DNA of 63,517 nucleotides from Bacteroidota bacterium (GTDB lineage: Bacteria; Bacteroidota; Bacteroidia; CAILMK01; JACPUW01), in contig JACPUW010000032.1 of NCBI GenBank assembly GCA_016192035.1, positions 65,450 to 128,966 on the forward strand. Reading direction: 5' to 3'. Positions 35,101-44,176 of the stretch are shown here, piece by piece. Both the position numbers and the translations under genes were made by a program. The stretch's first letter is position 1, and every line of letters begins with the position of its first letter. The notes under the pieces were generated by a model that was not told where the DNA came from, made no database searches, and was given only the letters and a program-made list of their open reading frames with translations.

Positions 35101-38100
35101 CGAGGGCCCGCTTTGCCATGTCGCAAGACCAGGGATGCGATACCATGACCGTGCTGTTTACCAACCAAACCTTTCCATCAAAAGCACAGGTAATCATAGA
35201 TTTTGGCGATGGTACACCGCCCGACACGAATAACATGGGAAAACACCTATATACTTATCCATCAAGCCATCCTGACGACTCGGTGTATTTCTACCCTAAG
35301 GTAACCGCCTCTTCATTTGGCTGCTCCAATGTTTTCACCGACACCATTTTACTCTACCGGGGCGCCGTGGTGGATTTCAGTATAGATACCATTATTGGCT
35401 GCCAACCACTGCAAGTGGAACTGGTATATAGGGGCGGAGTGAATTTTGGGTATGAATGGGACATATATAACGATGGCATAATAGAAGCGCAAAATCAAGA
35501 CACCTTGCGCATTACACTTGATACTTTTGGTTATTTTGCCGTGCGGGCCAGTGCCCTATATAAAGGTGGATGCGTGACCAACAAGATAGTGGACAGCCTC
35601 ATAAGGGTAGTGGATATTCCCAAGCCTGGGTTTGCTATGGACATTAGGCAGGCCTGCGACTCCTTAACCGTACAGTTTACTGACCTCACCAACCCGGCCT
35701 TTACTTCTTACGCCATGGACTATGGAGATGGCAGCCCATTGGATTCCAACGTCATAAACAATCATACCTATCGCTTGCCCACGGGCTACACCGGCGATTC
35801 AATGGTGTTTTACCCTACCCTGAGCGGCACCCGGGTGCTGTGCCCCGCTACCTTCCGCGACAGCGTGGTGGTGTATCGTTCGCCCAAAGCCAACTTTAGC
35901 ATTGACACTACCAGGGGTTGCCAAGAAGCTGCTTTCCTACTTATAGACCAATCCACAGCCGTAATTACCAAGAAATGGGATATTTACCGCGATGGTACCA
36001 TTGATGGCCTGAACGTGGATTCCGTGGCCTTTTTGTCAGACACGGTGGGCCACTGGGGCGTATCACTCTGGGTAGAACACCTGGGCGGCTGCACCGATAG
36101 TTTGTTAATTGACAGCCTGTTTGAGGTGCTAAAGAGTCCCAAACCCAAGGTAAAATATGCCTCCCTTCAGTCATGTGACACGCTCACCCTGCGGGTACGC
36201 ACCAACAACCCCCTGGATTCCTTTGTACTGGATTATGGCAATGGAAAGGTGGACAGCAATAAAACATCAAAGATGTTTTATGAAATACCCAGTCAGTGGC
36301 CTCACGACACCTTTGCCTATATCATTACCTATAAAGTATTTAACCCCAAGCTATCCGTTTGTCAGGGCATAAGGAAAGACACCCTACTTTTGTTTCAAGG
36401 GCCCGCCATAGGATTTATGGCCGATACCCTTCAGGGGTGTTCTCCCCTCACCGTAACGTTTACCGATACTACCCAGCGGGGCCTAAGCTATGCCTGGGAT
36501 TTTAATGGAGACGGCAATACTGACGATACCAATAAGGTAGCCACCGCCAACCTGGAAGCCGGTTGGGCTCCCATACAACTCTCCGTTACCACCGTGGAAG
36601 GCTGTACCGATTCCATTAGCCAAAGCCGCTACATCAGGGTATTCAGGTCACCAGAGATACGCATAGTACAGTTGGCCGAAAAGGGATGTGCCAACAGAGG
36701 CATTCAGTTCCTGGATTCCAGCCTGGTAGATACCCATGTGATGTACAGAAAATGGGGATATGGGTTTGCGGTACACCCTGATCTTGAAGTGGTTCCCAAC
36801 CCAACGGTATCCTTTCCCGGCACCGGCACCTACACGGTCAGGTTGATGGTAGTAGATTCACATGCTTGCCAGGGCATTGATTCGGTATCCATTGACATAG
36901 TTAACCTAGATACGCCCCAGGCCAACCATTTCCAACGCCTGTGGCATACCGGCGAACAGCAAGTGGAACTTCAGTGGATTGCGCCCGTTCAACCTGATTT
37001 TGAAAGTTTTACCATATACAGGGTATTGAACGGGGATTCCACCCTGATTCCAATCAATACGGGCGGATACAGCGATGTACTGGACGACAGGCTTGACCAG
37101 GCCACTTATTATTTGCAGTGGATAGACACCTGCGGCAATAGATCAGAGATATCAGAACCCTTGTACAACATAGTATTGGGTGGCGACAATTTATTGGAAA
37201 ACGTGCTTCGATTGCGCTGGACTACCCTGGGCGTAGCCCTGTTCAAAGAATACCGCATTTATCGCCGTGAGCCCGGTGAAACGGCCTGGTCTTTACTGGG
37301 TAGCGCGGTGGCGGGTGCCAAATCCTATATAGACAGCGCGGCCTGCAAGGCGTCATATGAATATATGGTTGAAGGCGTTACGCCCCAGGGCGTTACCTCA
37401 GGTTCCCACTGGATAAGGCTTACCGGGCAGTTTAAGGAAAAGGCCCTTCCCCTGGCACTACAACTGGCCACAGTGGTAAATGACGACAGTGTGATGGTGG
37501 TATGGGAGCGAAACGACCACCCGGCCCACAAGCAGTACTTTATTGACCGTCAAGACGCACAAGGAGTATGGCACATACGAATTGATAGCACATTGTCAAA
37601 CAGGTATATGGATACTGCGGTGAATGTGGCAGCCGAATACTTTAGGTATAGGGTATATGCCCAAGATGCCTGCGGCAACATCAACCCCGTGTCAAACACC
37701 GGAAGCAGCATACGCCTGCTGGGCCACTCCAAAACCGGGCGCATAGTGCTCACATGGAATGACTACCAAAGCTGGCCGGAGGGATATGCTTTCTTGGTGC
37801 AGGCCCGATTTGGTGCAGGGAAATTTGAAGATATGGCGGTATTGGCGGCTGACAGTATTCGATACATTGACAACAACTTACATGAAGGAGCTGATACCCC
37901 GTGGTGTTATCGGGTGGTGGCCCTGCGCCTAGGGCCCAAAGCCGACTCATCGGTAAGCAACACCTACTGCGACTTTTTCTCCTACAATTTCTTTATTCCC
38001 AACGCCTTTTCACCCAATGGGGATGGTATAAACGAGACGTACGGCATTTCTGGTGAATCGATTAACCGTCCAGACTTGGGCCATATTGTGGCGTTTGAAC

Positions 38101-38279
38101 TCAAGATTGTGAACCGCTGGGGCCAAGTGATTTTCTACACCACCGACCCCAGGGAGCGATGGGACGGCACCCATGCTGGCCTTGAAGTTTCAGATGGTAT
38201 ATACCAATATCAACTGTATATCAAGACAAAGACCGGAACGGAACACGTGCTCAGCAAACCAATTTTTATCTTGAGGTAG
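32103..38279 (+). CDS. Giant PKD-repeat surface protein with T9SS type B C-terminal domain
   Basis: A 2058-residue protein. The signal peptide (ILFLFVILVHHELFAQ) precedes many PKD-like sandwiches. Residues ~825-1518 consist of four tandem units of ~174 residues, each a pair of PKD-like domains with recurring CDTxxVxFTN, DYGDGSxxDSN, SSFGCxxxxTDTVxxYRxP and GCxPLQVxFT motifs. Residues ~1600-1950 hold fibronectin-like domains (VELQWIAPVQPDFESFTIYR). The end from residue ~1963 is the gliding-associated domain: FIPNAFSPNGDGINETY, VNRWGQVIFYT, RWDGTHAGL. Export through the T9SS and adhesin-like surface display are expected. It is the largest gene in the window. Confidence 0.93.
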   Translation: MPIYHSLFRTILFLFVILVHHELFAQCTSVNFTANKTQGCAPLGVVLVATGVPAGARMEWNLGGGFINGKDTAFKYFTGQGKTTISLRITESGKTTPCTTVVKTDYIEVLPKPKIKLYRSDSLLCSGTKSVTIIDSTVGVTTRTWIYDGTQESTTGATLTKAPSLGDHDLSLLVKNSFGCESVYKNSKAISVYSSVSIEICGNLVEKPSETVGSFTGNVLNSSLKVTGYSWSFPDASPSSSTSSNPKGITYKAPIGGSDVTLKMTFEGGCTYTDTKSDFVVPFLTADDDSVCIKQEIKITNLASGGGRKDFSMGFPGANFLSGDIKSDFKISYTSTGSKTIDYSYKYNSGDKACQTTVKAENLIEVMGPVARAFSNDRNDCILDSVLLQSSSIVPTTGTNLYTWRVYNKHGKLVAPTPKGPGKNLGKYNIMMPSLGVYSVTLIVENTKNGCLDSTYLKNYLRLKKPDARIKFSDSVLCADDALTMESVSLPPPSSGNPYTYSWLVQHADSTAIKFDAATQKFSRRLRVPGKYHVRLIVKSNSTCADTITLLNHVEVQGILATIKVKDKVGCPVFTTDVSSAVQFIYPPTSTPNYTYQWEVFPDKHTSIADDNADKTSVTLSRTKCYNIKLAISDVYGCKKELEKGGICIGAKANFGWDPDSLEVLCLNKPFPLVDSSMYNANIYLWSVDKPGLKFSDSSARAPKITFTSSGKYKIKLVVKSGAPAFCADSIEREIEIIAPEAKFKVDKPLTNCAPQQLTFTNESVNADTYKWIYGDGNTSTNANKNHSYVYTKNSISGFLVKLVAYNKASMSCADTFELLSKVKIVGPSPLYSADTLFGCDTQLVTYYNLTNPINAEYVFDYGDGSAPDSNRIRPHTYVFNGAPGEDSVMYFPTLVASSFGCDAYYTDTVIIYRAPKASFIADTMEGCRPLQVVFTNTSSNYQRFYWDLWNDNTKDSINKDIVSLLIDTVGKFGVSLTAKMGTCFSTMRLDSAIRVDVAPRARFAMSQDQGCDTMTVLFTNQTFPSKAQVIIDFGDGTPPDTNNMGKHLYTYPSSHPDDSVYFYPKVTASSFGCSNVFTDTILLYRGAVVDFSIDTIIGCQPLQVELVYRGGVNFGYEWDIYNDGIIEAQNQDTLRITLDTFGYFAVRASALYKGGCVTNKIVDSLIRVVDIPKPGFAMDIRQACDSLTVQFTDLTNPAFTSYAMDYGDGSPLDSNVINNHTYRLPTGYTGDSMVFYPTLSGTRVLCPATFRDSVVVYRSPKANFSIDTTRGCQEAAFLLIDQSTAVITKKWDIYRDGTIDGLNVDSVAFLSDTVGHWGVSLWVEHLGGCTDSLLIDSLFEVLKSPKPKVKYASLQSCDTLTLRVRTNNPLDSFVLDYGNGKVDSNKTSKMFYEIPSQWPHDTFAYIITYKVFNPKLSVCQGIRKDTLLLFQGPAIGFMADTLQGCSPLTVTFTDTTQRGLSYAWDFNGDGNTDDTNKVATANLEAGWAPIQLSVTTVEGCTDSISQSRYIRVFRSPEIRIVQLAEKGCANRGIQFLDSSLVDTHVMYRKWGYGFAVHPDLEVVPNPTVSFPGTGTYTVRLMVVDSHACQGIDSVSIDIVNLDTPQANHFQRLWHTGEQQVELQWIAPVQPDFESFTIYRVLNGDSTLIPINTGGYSDVLDDRLDQATYYLQWIDTCGNRSEISEPLYNIVLGGDNLLENVLRLRWTTLGVALFKEYRIYRREPGETAWSLLGSAVAGAKSYIDSAACKASYEYMVEGVTPQGVTSGSHWIRLTGQFKEKALPLALQLATVVNDDSVMVVWERNDHPAHKQYFIDRQDAQGVWHIRIDSTLSNRYMDTAVNVAAEYFRYRVYAQDACGNINPVSNTGSSIRLLGHSKTGRIVLTWNDYQSWPEGYAFLVQARFGAGKFEDMAVLAADSIRYIDNNLHEGADTPWCYRVVALRLGPKADSSVSNTYCDFFSYNFFIPNAFSPNGDGINETYGISGESINRPDLGHIVAFELKIVNRWGQVIFYTTDPRERWDGTHAGLEVSDGIYQYQLYIKTKTGTEHVLSKPIFILR

Positions 38280-38298
38280 CGCCCACCATATTTCTCCA

Positions 38299-38306
38299 TA
38301 CATTCG
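38299..38306 (+). promoter_or_regulatory. Variant -7 element (TAnnTTCG)
   Basis: TACATTCG ends 14 nt before the ATG of the lipoprotein gene at 38321, in the same position as the variant elements upstream of gldJ and the ChaN-like gene. Confidence 0.35.
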
Positions 38307-38320
38307 CATAAACTGCCATT

Positions 38321-38890
38321 ATGACAACACGAATTCTCCTATTCCTTGCGGCCTTTACCGGGCTGCTGTTCATGGGCGCCTGTGACAAACCCGACCCTGA
38401 CGATCCCGATGACGATCCAAAAGATCAATTTGTTCCCCCATCTACGGCGGCTGAATTTGCCGAAATGCTGGGCGGGGATTCAAAAGACTCCGTGGTGTGG
38501 ACCGGGCTGCATTGGTACCAACGCGCCTGGGACCCGAGAAAACTGGATTACAGCGATGAAGAGAAGGAAATAACCAATGACCCAGGAATAAAATTTACCG
38601 AACACTGGATATACTTCAAAAGCGACAAGTACAACAGCGATAGGCTGGGGTATCCCGTGGGCAAGGGCAAATGGACTGACCCTTTGGGCAAAACAGGGTT
38701 TTATTATGAGATGGACAATGGGGTAATTGACAAGGTTTTCATAAACCGCTTTGAGGATTACCCTCCAAATGGCGGGCGCCAAGATTGGTTTGAGGCAAAA
38801 ATGACCAAAACGACCTTTGAGTACCAACGAGACTGGGTTTCTGGAAAGACTAAAGTGCGCGAGCGCTTTGTGTGGCAGCGCAAGCCATAG
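38321..38890 (+). CDS. Lipoprotein of unknown function
   Basis: A 189-residue protein with a signal peptide and lipobox (GLLFMGAC), followed by an Asp/Pro-rich spacer (DKPDPDDPDDDPKDQ). Aspartates right after the lipid-modified Cys are also known from surface-exposed lipoproteins in Bacteroidota. The remaining domain is rich in aromatic and charged residues (WTGLHWYQRAWDPRKLDY, WIYFKSDKYNSDRLGYPVGK) and looks like a small beta sandwich; no family is recognised. It lies 41 nt after the giant PKD gene and is closed by a strong terminator. Confidence 0.85.
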   Translation: MTTRILLFLAAFTGLLFMGACDKPDPDDPDDDPKDQFVPPSTAAEFAEMLGGDSKDSVVWTGLHWYQRAWDPRKLDYSDEEKEITNDPGIKFTEHWIYFKSDKYNSDRLGYPVGKGKWTDPLGKTGFYYEMDNGVIDKVFINRFEDYPPNGGRQDWFEAKMTKTTFEYQRDWVSGKTKVRERFVWQRKP

Positions 38891-38915
38891 CCTTACAGTA
38901 ATTAAATAAGCCAAT

Positions 38916-38948
38916 AGCCCCCAGGTGCATATCTGGGGGCTTTTTTTT
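38916..38948 (+). terminator. Strong intrinsic terminator
   Basis: An 8-bp G+C-rich stem GCCCCCAG / CTGGGGGC (9 bp with the flanking A-T pair), an 8-nt loop and eight T follow 26 nt after the lipoprotein stop. This is the clearest terminator in the window and ends the PKD/lipoprotein unit. Confidence 0.9.
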
Positions 38949-39037
38949 GCCCTGGGCGTACCGCTGGGCACCTAGACACGGGATTGGCTTTCAAGCCAAA
39001 ATAAAACCTATTGCCGCAATCTTGCCCCTAAGTATTG

Positions 39038-39068
39038 GTTGGCCAACACCAAAAATTGGCTTACTTTG
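39038..39068 (+). promoter_or_regulatory. Putative formate dehydrogenase promoter with overlapping palindrome
   Basis: TTG (39039-39041) and, after 20 nt, TACTTTG (39062-39068, a 7-nt near-match to TAnnTTTG) form a candidate promoter 37 nt upstream of the NuoE/NuoF-fusion ATG. The -33 region is covered by the perfect palindrome GTTGGCCAAC (39038-39047), and CCAA-aaa-TTGG (39049-39059) follows. A repressor or activator site is plausible. Confidence 0.45.
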
Positions 39069-39105
39069 ACCTTTGAATTCAACGCTGAAACGGAAACACC
39101 ACGCC

Positions 39106-40770
39106 ATGTCAAAAAACCTAAGTGAACTTACTGGCAGAAAAGGATTGAAATACAATCTCTTTGACAAACTGGGCAACTTATCGCTGGAAACCGGGACCCC
39201 CAGTAAGGAAGCCCTTTCGAGCGCTGCCGAAGATTTTCTGATTGGTAAGGCAAATACCTATGGCACGGCCACCTTTTACGATTTTATGCGGCCTGAAAAC
39301 CAGGGGAAAAAGGCGTATGTATGCAATGGAAGTGCGTGTTTGTGTGCAGGCACGCAAGAAGGGGTGCGCCACGAACTGGAGAAGCATTTTAAGGAAAACG
39401 AAATAGGGGAAATGTGCTGCCTGGGCCGCTGCCATGAAAACGGGGCATTTCATATCAACGGCAAGAACTACTCGGGGAAAGCAGCCAATGAAATTGCCCA
39501 GATAGCTACCGAAGGCCGACAAAACGGGACCCAGGGAAACACCGACAGGTACCGCGTACACTGCCATGGCACGCAGGTACTCACCGGGCCCATGCCGGGT
39601 ATTGATGCCTATTTCGGCATATTGTTGTCGCACATAGGCCTAGGACAAGACACCTGTTTAGAACAAGTGAAGCTTTCCAATATTCGGGGCCGCGGTGGGG
39701 CGGGCTTCCCCATGTGGATCAAACTGGACGGCTGTCGCAAGGCCCTGTCTGACCAAAAATTCATAGTGTGCAATGCCGATGAAGGCGACCCAGGTGCTTA
39801 TACCGATAGGTATCTACTGGAGCAACAACCCTTTGCGGTGCTTTGGGGTATGATGATGGCCGGCTTTATCACCGGATCCGACTACGGGGCCCTGTATATC
39901 AGGGCCGAATATCCCGAATCGGTAGAAGTTATTGAAACCGCCATAAGACAGCTAGAATCACTGGGATGGCTTGGCGAGAACATCAAAGGAAGCGGTTTTT
40001 CCTTCCATTTCAAAGTGATAAAAGCCCAGGGTGCCTATATATGCGGGGAAGAAACGGCCCTGCTCAACAGCATAGAGGGCCAGCGCCCCGAGGTGCGGGT
40101 AAGGCCTCCCTATCCGGTGGTGCAAGGCCTGTTTAACAAGCCCACCGTGGTAAACAACGTAGAGACCCTGGCCGCCTTGCCCTACATACTGAAACATGGT
40201 GGCGCACACTATGCCTCCATAGGAAGGGGAAAATGCACGGGCACCAAATTGCTTTCGCTGGATAGCCATTTTACCAAGCCTGGGGTTTATGAAGTTGATA
40301 TGGGCACCCCACTTCACACAGTGGTATATGAATTGGCGGGGGGATTTGCCAAGGCTGTAAAAGCGCTGCACATAGGCGGCCCCCTTGGCGGATTGGTCCC
40401 TATGCACATGATAGACAAACTTACCATTGATTTTGAATCGTTTGCCGAGGCCGGGTTCCTACTCGGCCATGCCTCCATCATTTGTGTGCCCCATGATTTC
40501 CCTATGGTGGCCTATTTGGAACACCTCTTTGCCTTTACCTCACATGAAAGTTGTGGCAAGTGTTTTCCCTGCCGATTGGGCGCCAAACGAGGGGCTGAAA
40601 TGTTTGCCAAGGCAAGGGAAGGAAGCTATAAAATAGACCGGACACTTCTTCATGACCTGATCCATACCATGGAAACCGGTTCGCTATGTGCCCTTGGCGG
40701 GGGCGTACCCCTGCCCATTAGGAATGGCCTTGCGTATTTTGAAGAGGAGCTACGGGGTTATTTGGCTTAA
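39106..40770 (+). CDS. NAD-dependent formate dehydrogenase beta subunit (NuoE-NuoF fusion)
   Basis: A 554-residue diaphorase subunit from the ATG at 39106; the upstream TTG at 39073 lies too close to the promoter. Residues 1-140 are a NuoE-like domain with [2Fe-2S] ligands C73/C78 and C105/C109. The NuoF-like part has the FMN/NAD loops GRGGAGFP, NADEGDPGAYTDR and YICGEETALLNSIEG, and the [4Fe-4S] motif ESCGKCFPCRLG. The protein passes electrons from the molybdenum subunit to NAD. Fused NuoE/NuoF subunits occur in soluble formate dehydrogenases and hydrogenases; the FdhA-like downstream gene points to formate. Confidence 0.9.
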   Translation: MSKNLSELTGRKGLKYNLFDKLGNLSLETGTPSKEALSSAAEDFLIGKANTYGTATFYDFMRPENQGKKAYVCNGSACLCAGTQEGVRHELEKHFKENEIGEMCCLGRCHENGAFHINGKNYSGKAANEIAQIATEGRQNGTQGNTDRYRVHCHGTQVLTGPMPGIDAYFGILLSHIGLGQDTCLEQVKLSNIRGRGGAGFPMWIKLDGCRKALSDQKFIVCNADEGDPGAYTDRYLLEQQPFAVLWGMMMAGFITGSDYGALYIRAEYPESVEVIETAIRQLESLGWLGENIKGSGFSFHFKVIKAQGAYICGEETALLNSIEGQRPEVRVRPPYPVVQGLFNKPTVVNNVETLAALPYILKHGGAHYASIGRGKCTGTKLLSLDSHFTKPGVYEVDMGTPLHTVVYELAGGFAKAVKALHIGGPLGGLVPMHMIDKLTIDFESFAEAGFLLGHASIICVPHDFPMVAYLEHLFAFTSHESCGKCFPCRLGAKRGAEMFAKAREGSYKIDRTLLHDLIHTMETGSLCALGGGVPLPIRNGLAYFEEELRGYLA

Positions 40771-41232
40771 AATGTTTAAGTTAAAAGTGTAGATGGGTGA
40801 GATAATGTCCATACAAAATGTTCAGGAAAGGCCGAATGAATGTAAGCCTAGCCACACTTCCCTTGGCATTTTCAAGCCATGGGCCTCCATTCAAGGCCCT
40901 CAGCGCAGCTTTTATTTTGGAATTTCTCCCCTTTTCATTCCAGGAATTACCGGTTTTGAAAACCCCACCGCCAATGGCTGCCAAAAACAACCGTGTATGG
41001 ACCAGCATTCAACTGCCGGGGCAGAATGGGCCAATTCTCAAACACATAAGGCAAGCTACCATGACAAAGGCCAGGGGGCTGGCCCAACTTCACACCCATT
41101 GGGGACACCAAGGAGTTTGGGGCATGATTGCAATTTTTCAGAAACTACAGACCCGAAATTCTTGGGGCCAAGCACTTCGGTAACATCCCAAGAATGTTTA
41201 GAACCAATTACTTGTAACTAAAAAATTTGACC
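40771..41232. other. Intergenic spacer between the two formate dehydrogenase genes
   Basis: 462 bases without a recognisable gene. Frames open across part of it (for example 40818-41183, plus strand, 121 codons), but the translations are low-complexity in pattern, resemble no family and lack a promoter or start signal. No tRNA, terminator or repeat was seen. Such a gap is unusual between subunit genes of one enzyme. It may hold a regulatory leader or a decayed small gene. Confidence 0.5.
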
Positions 41233-43980
41233 ATGTCAAAATTTGCCTACATCAACGACCGCCCCTTTGCCATAGAAGAAGGGGAAACCATACTGGGTTT
41301 TATACGCCGCTACCATGGCAGCAAATCGGTGCCCACGCTGTGTGATGCGCCCAACCTTGAACCCTTTGGCTCGTGCAGGGTATGCTCGGTGGACGTGGCC
41401 TTGGAGCGCGGAGGCAAAACCAAGTCGCAAGCCAGTTGCCACACCCCAGTGAGTGCCGGCCAGTACATCTACCCCGAATCTGACAACATACAGCGGCTGC
41501 GCAAGAATATTATTGAATTGGTGCTCACCGACCACCCCCTTGACTGCCTTACCTGTGAGGTAAACGGCAACTGCGAGCTGCAAGACGTAGCTGCCAGGGT
41601 GGGTATCAGGCAGGTGCGCTACCCCGAAGGTGAAAACCACCTGCACCGGAAAAAAGACCTAAGCCACCCATACATGACCTCTGACCTAAGCAAATGCATC
41701 AATTGCTACCGCTGTGTGCGGGCCTGTGATGAGGTGCAGGGCCAGTTTGTGCTCAGCATGGCGGGCCGGGGATTTGACAACAGGATAGTGAAAGGCATGG
41801 ACCAAACCTTCTTGGAGAGTGACTGCGTGAGCTGTGGGGCTTGTGCACAGGCCTGCCCCACCTCGGCCATTTCTGATATTTTTGAGAGCAAGGCAGTAAA
41901 GGCCACCAAGAAAACCCGGACCGTGTGCACTTACTGCGGTGTGGGCTGCAACCTGGATGTAGCCAGTGTGAACGGGCAAATAAAAAGCATACAAGCCCCT
42001 TACAACGCCGAAGTAAACCAAGGCCATACCTGCCTTAAGGGACGCTTTGCCTTTTCATTTTACAACCACCCCGATAGGATCAAATCGCCCCTGATAAAAC
42101 GAAACGGGAAGTTTGAACCTGCTTCCTGGGACGAGGCGTATAGCCTTATGGCGAACAAATTCAGGGAGTTGATTTCGACTCAGGGGCCAGACTCCATAGC
42201 CGGTATTTCATCGGCCAGGTGTACCAATGAGGAAAACTACCTCATGCAAAAGTTTATGCGGGCGGTAGCCGGCACCAACAACATAGATGGCTGTGCCCGC
42301 GTATGCCACTCACCCACAGCCCTGGGCATGCAGCGCACCTTTGGCACCGGAGCGGCTACCAACAGTATAGAAGACATACAACACGCCGACTGTATTCTGG
42401 TGATAGGCGCCAACCCCACCGATGCCCACCCAGTGACCGGGGCCAAGCTCAAGCAGTTTGCCATGAAGAGTGGCCATGCCAGTATAGTGATAGACCCACG
42501 CCGCACCGAACTGGCCAAATACGCCACCTACCACATAGCCCTAAGACCGGGCACCAATGTAGCGGTGATGAATATGATGCTGTATTACATAATACAAGAA
42601 GGGCTTGTGGACCAAAACTTTATTGACAACCGAACAGAAGGGTTTGAAGGCTTTAAACAGCAGGTAATGTCAATTGACATAGATGAAATGGCCCATGTGG
42701 CAGGGGTGGACAAAGCACTGGTGCGCCAGGCGGCCATAGCCTATGCCACCGCGCCCAATGCCATGAGTTTCCACGGACTGGGTGTTACCGAACATTCCCA
42801 AGGCACTTTTGCCGTGATACAAATAGCTGATTTGGCTATGATTACGGGCAACATAGGCCGGCCTGGCGTGGGCGTGAACCCGCTCCGGGGGCAAAACAAC
42901 GTACAGGGCATGGCCGACATGGGCGTGCAGCCACACCAGGGCGCCGGGTACCTTGACGTGACCGATCCCGAAATCAATGCGCGGTATGAGGCATTTTATG
43001 GCCGCCCCGTGCCCAAAGTAGAGGGATATAAGATACCCGACATGTTTGATGCCGCCCTGGATGGCAGGCTCAAAGCCATGTGGATCATAGCCGAAGATGT
43101 GGTACAGACCGACCCCAATACCCTAAAGGTGAAAGAAGCCCTTTCAGCCCTGGATTTATTGGTAGTGCAGGAGATATTTATGACCCCCACCGCAGAAATG
43201 GCCCACATTATATTGCCCGGGGCGTCATTCCTGGAGAAAAGCGGCACATTTACCAATGGCGAGCGCCGCATACAAAAGGTGCAGGCTGTGGTAGCCCCGC
43301 TGCCCGGCACCAAGGTGGATGGACAAATTGTAGTGGAAATGATGAACCGGATGGGATACCCACAGCCCGACTACGACCCAGAAACCCTGCTTGACGAAAT
43401 TTCACAAATAGTGCCATTCTTTGCCGGGGTGAAATGGAAAGAACTGGGTGAGAACGGAAAGCAGTGGCCCGTGAAGCCCGATGGCACCGATACCAAAATC
43501 CTACATACCGAGTCATTCAAAATTGGCAAGGGCCAATTTATATTCAACCCTTTTAACGAAACCCGTGAAATAGTGGAGAATGGCAGGGAATACCCCTATA
43601 TACTCACCACCAACCGGGAGTTGGAACACTATAACTGTGGCACCATGACCCGCCGCACCAACAACGTGAAAATCCTGACCGAGGACGTGGTAATGGTGAA
43701 CCCCGTGGATGCGGAATTGAAAGGGGTCAAAAATGGCGATTTTATTTGCCTTCAATCGGCCAGGGGCAAGATAGACTTGCGCGCCCGCATTACCGACGAA
43801 GTACGCCCAGGCGTGCTCAGCACCACTTTCCACTTTCCTGAAATCATGGTTAACGAACTCACTGGCGACATACACGACAGCGAAGCCAAATGCCCCGAAT
43901 ACAAGGTGGTGGCCATCAACTTTAGGAAATCAAAAAAGATGGAACAGCGAAAGGCCGGTGCGATGCAGGAGGTGAGGTGA
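41233..43980 (+). CDS. Molybdopterin formate dehydrogenase alpha subunit (NuoG-like N-terminus)
   Basis: A 915-residue catalytic subunit oxidising formate to CO2. The N-terminal iron-sulfur part resembles NuoG: [2Fe-2S] ligands C37, C48, C51, C69; a His-Cys3 [4Fe-4S] set H101, C105, C108, C114; then two ferredoxin clusters (CINCYRCVRAC and CVSCGACAQACP). CTYCGVGC binds the cluster next to the cofactor. The metal ligand is C358 in ARVCHSPTAL with H359 beside it, so this is the cysteine form, not selenocysteine. MGD-binding and C-terminal molydopterin domains follow. FdhD-type accessory genes are not in the window. The ATG at 41233 is chosen over the TTG two codons earlier. Confidence 0.93.
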   Translation: MSKFAYINDRPFAIEEGETILGFIRRYHGSKSVPTLCDAPNLEPFGSCRVCSVDVALERGGKTKSQASCHTPVSAGQYIYPESDNIQRLRKNIIELVLTDHPLDCLTCEVNGNCELQDVAARVGIRQVRYPEGENHLHRKKDLSHPYMTSDLSKCINCYRCVRACDEVQGQFVLSMAGRGFDNRIVKGMDQTFLESDCVSCGACAQACPTSAISDIFESKAVKATKKTRTVCTYCGVGCNLDVASVNGQIKSIQAPYNAEVNQGHTCLKGRFAFSFYNHPDRIKSPLIKRNGKFEPASWDEAYSLMANKFRELISTQGPDSIAGISSARCTNEENYLMQKFMRAVAGTNNIDGCARVCHSPTALGMQRTFGTGAATNSIEDIQHADCILVIGANPTDAHPVTGAKLKQFAMKSGHASIVIDPRRTELAKYATYHIALRPGTNVAVMNMMLYYIIQEGLVDQNFIDNRTEGFEGFKQQVMSIDIDEMAHVAGVDKALVRQAAIAYATAPNAMSFHGLGVTEHSQGTFAVIQIADLAMITGNIGRPGVGVNPLRGQNNVQGMADMGVQPHQGAGYLDVTDPEINARYEAFYGRPVPKVEGYKIPDMFDAALDGRLKAMWIIAEDVVQTDPNTLKVKEALSALDLLVVQEIFMTPTAEMAHIILPGASFLEKSGTFTNGERRIQKVQAVVAPLPGTKVDGQIVVEMMNRMGYPQPDYDPETLLDEISQIVPFFAGVKWKELGENGKQWPVKPDGTDTKILHTESFKIGKGQFIFNPFNETREIVENGREYPYILTTNRELEHYNCGTMTRRTNNVKILTEDVVMVNPVDAELKGVKNGDFICLQSARGKIDLRARITDEVRPGVLSTTFHFPEIMVNELTGDIHDSEAKCPEYKVVAINFRKSKKMEQRKAGAMQEVR

Positions 43981-44176
43981 CCAGATGGATGAACCGGTCA
44001 TGTGCCCAATGATGAAGCGAAATTCGACCATTGATGGCGCTCAGGTAGCCATGATATATAGGTAGTTTTTTGTGTACCAAACATAGGATTGCGGTTTGAC
44101 GCACCCTTTTTCCAATAGGAATCTTCTTTATGGCCTGGACATGGTGCCATTTGGGCCATAACTATTTCTATCATCC

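Noticed and set aside
40793-41221. Overlapping plus-strand frames in the formate dehydrogenase spacer as real genes
   Set aside because: Two frames overlap each other, neither looks like a protein family, and no start signal is present. The region is listed as a spacer instead.
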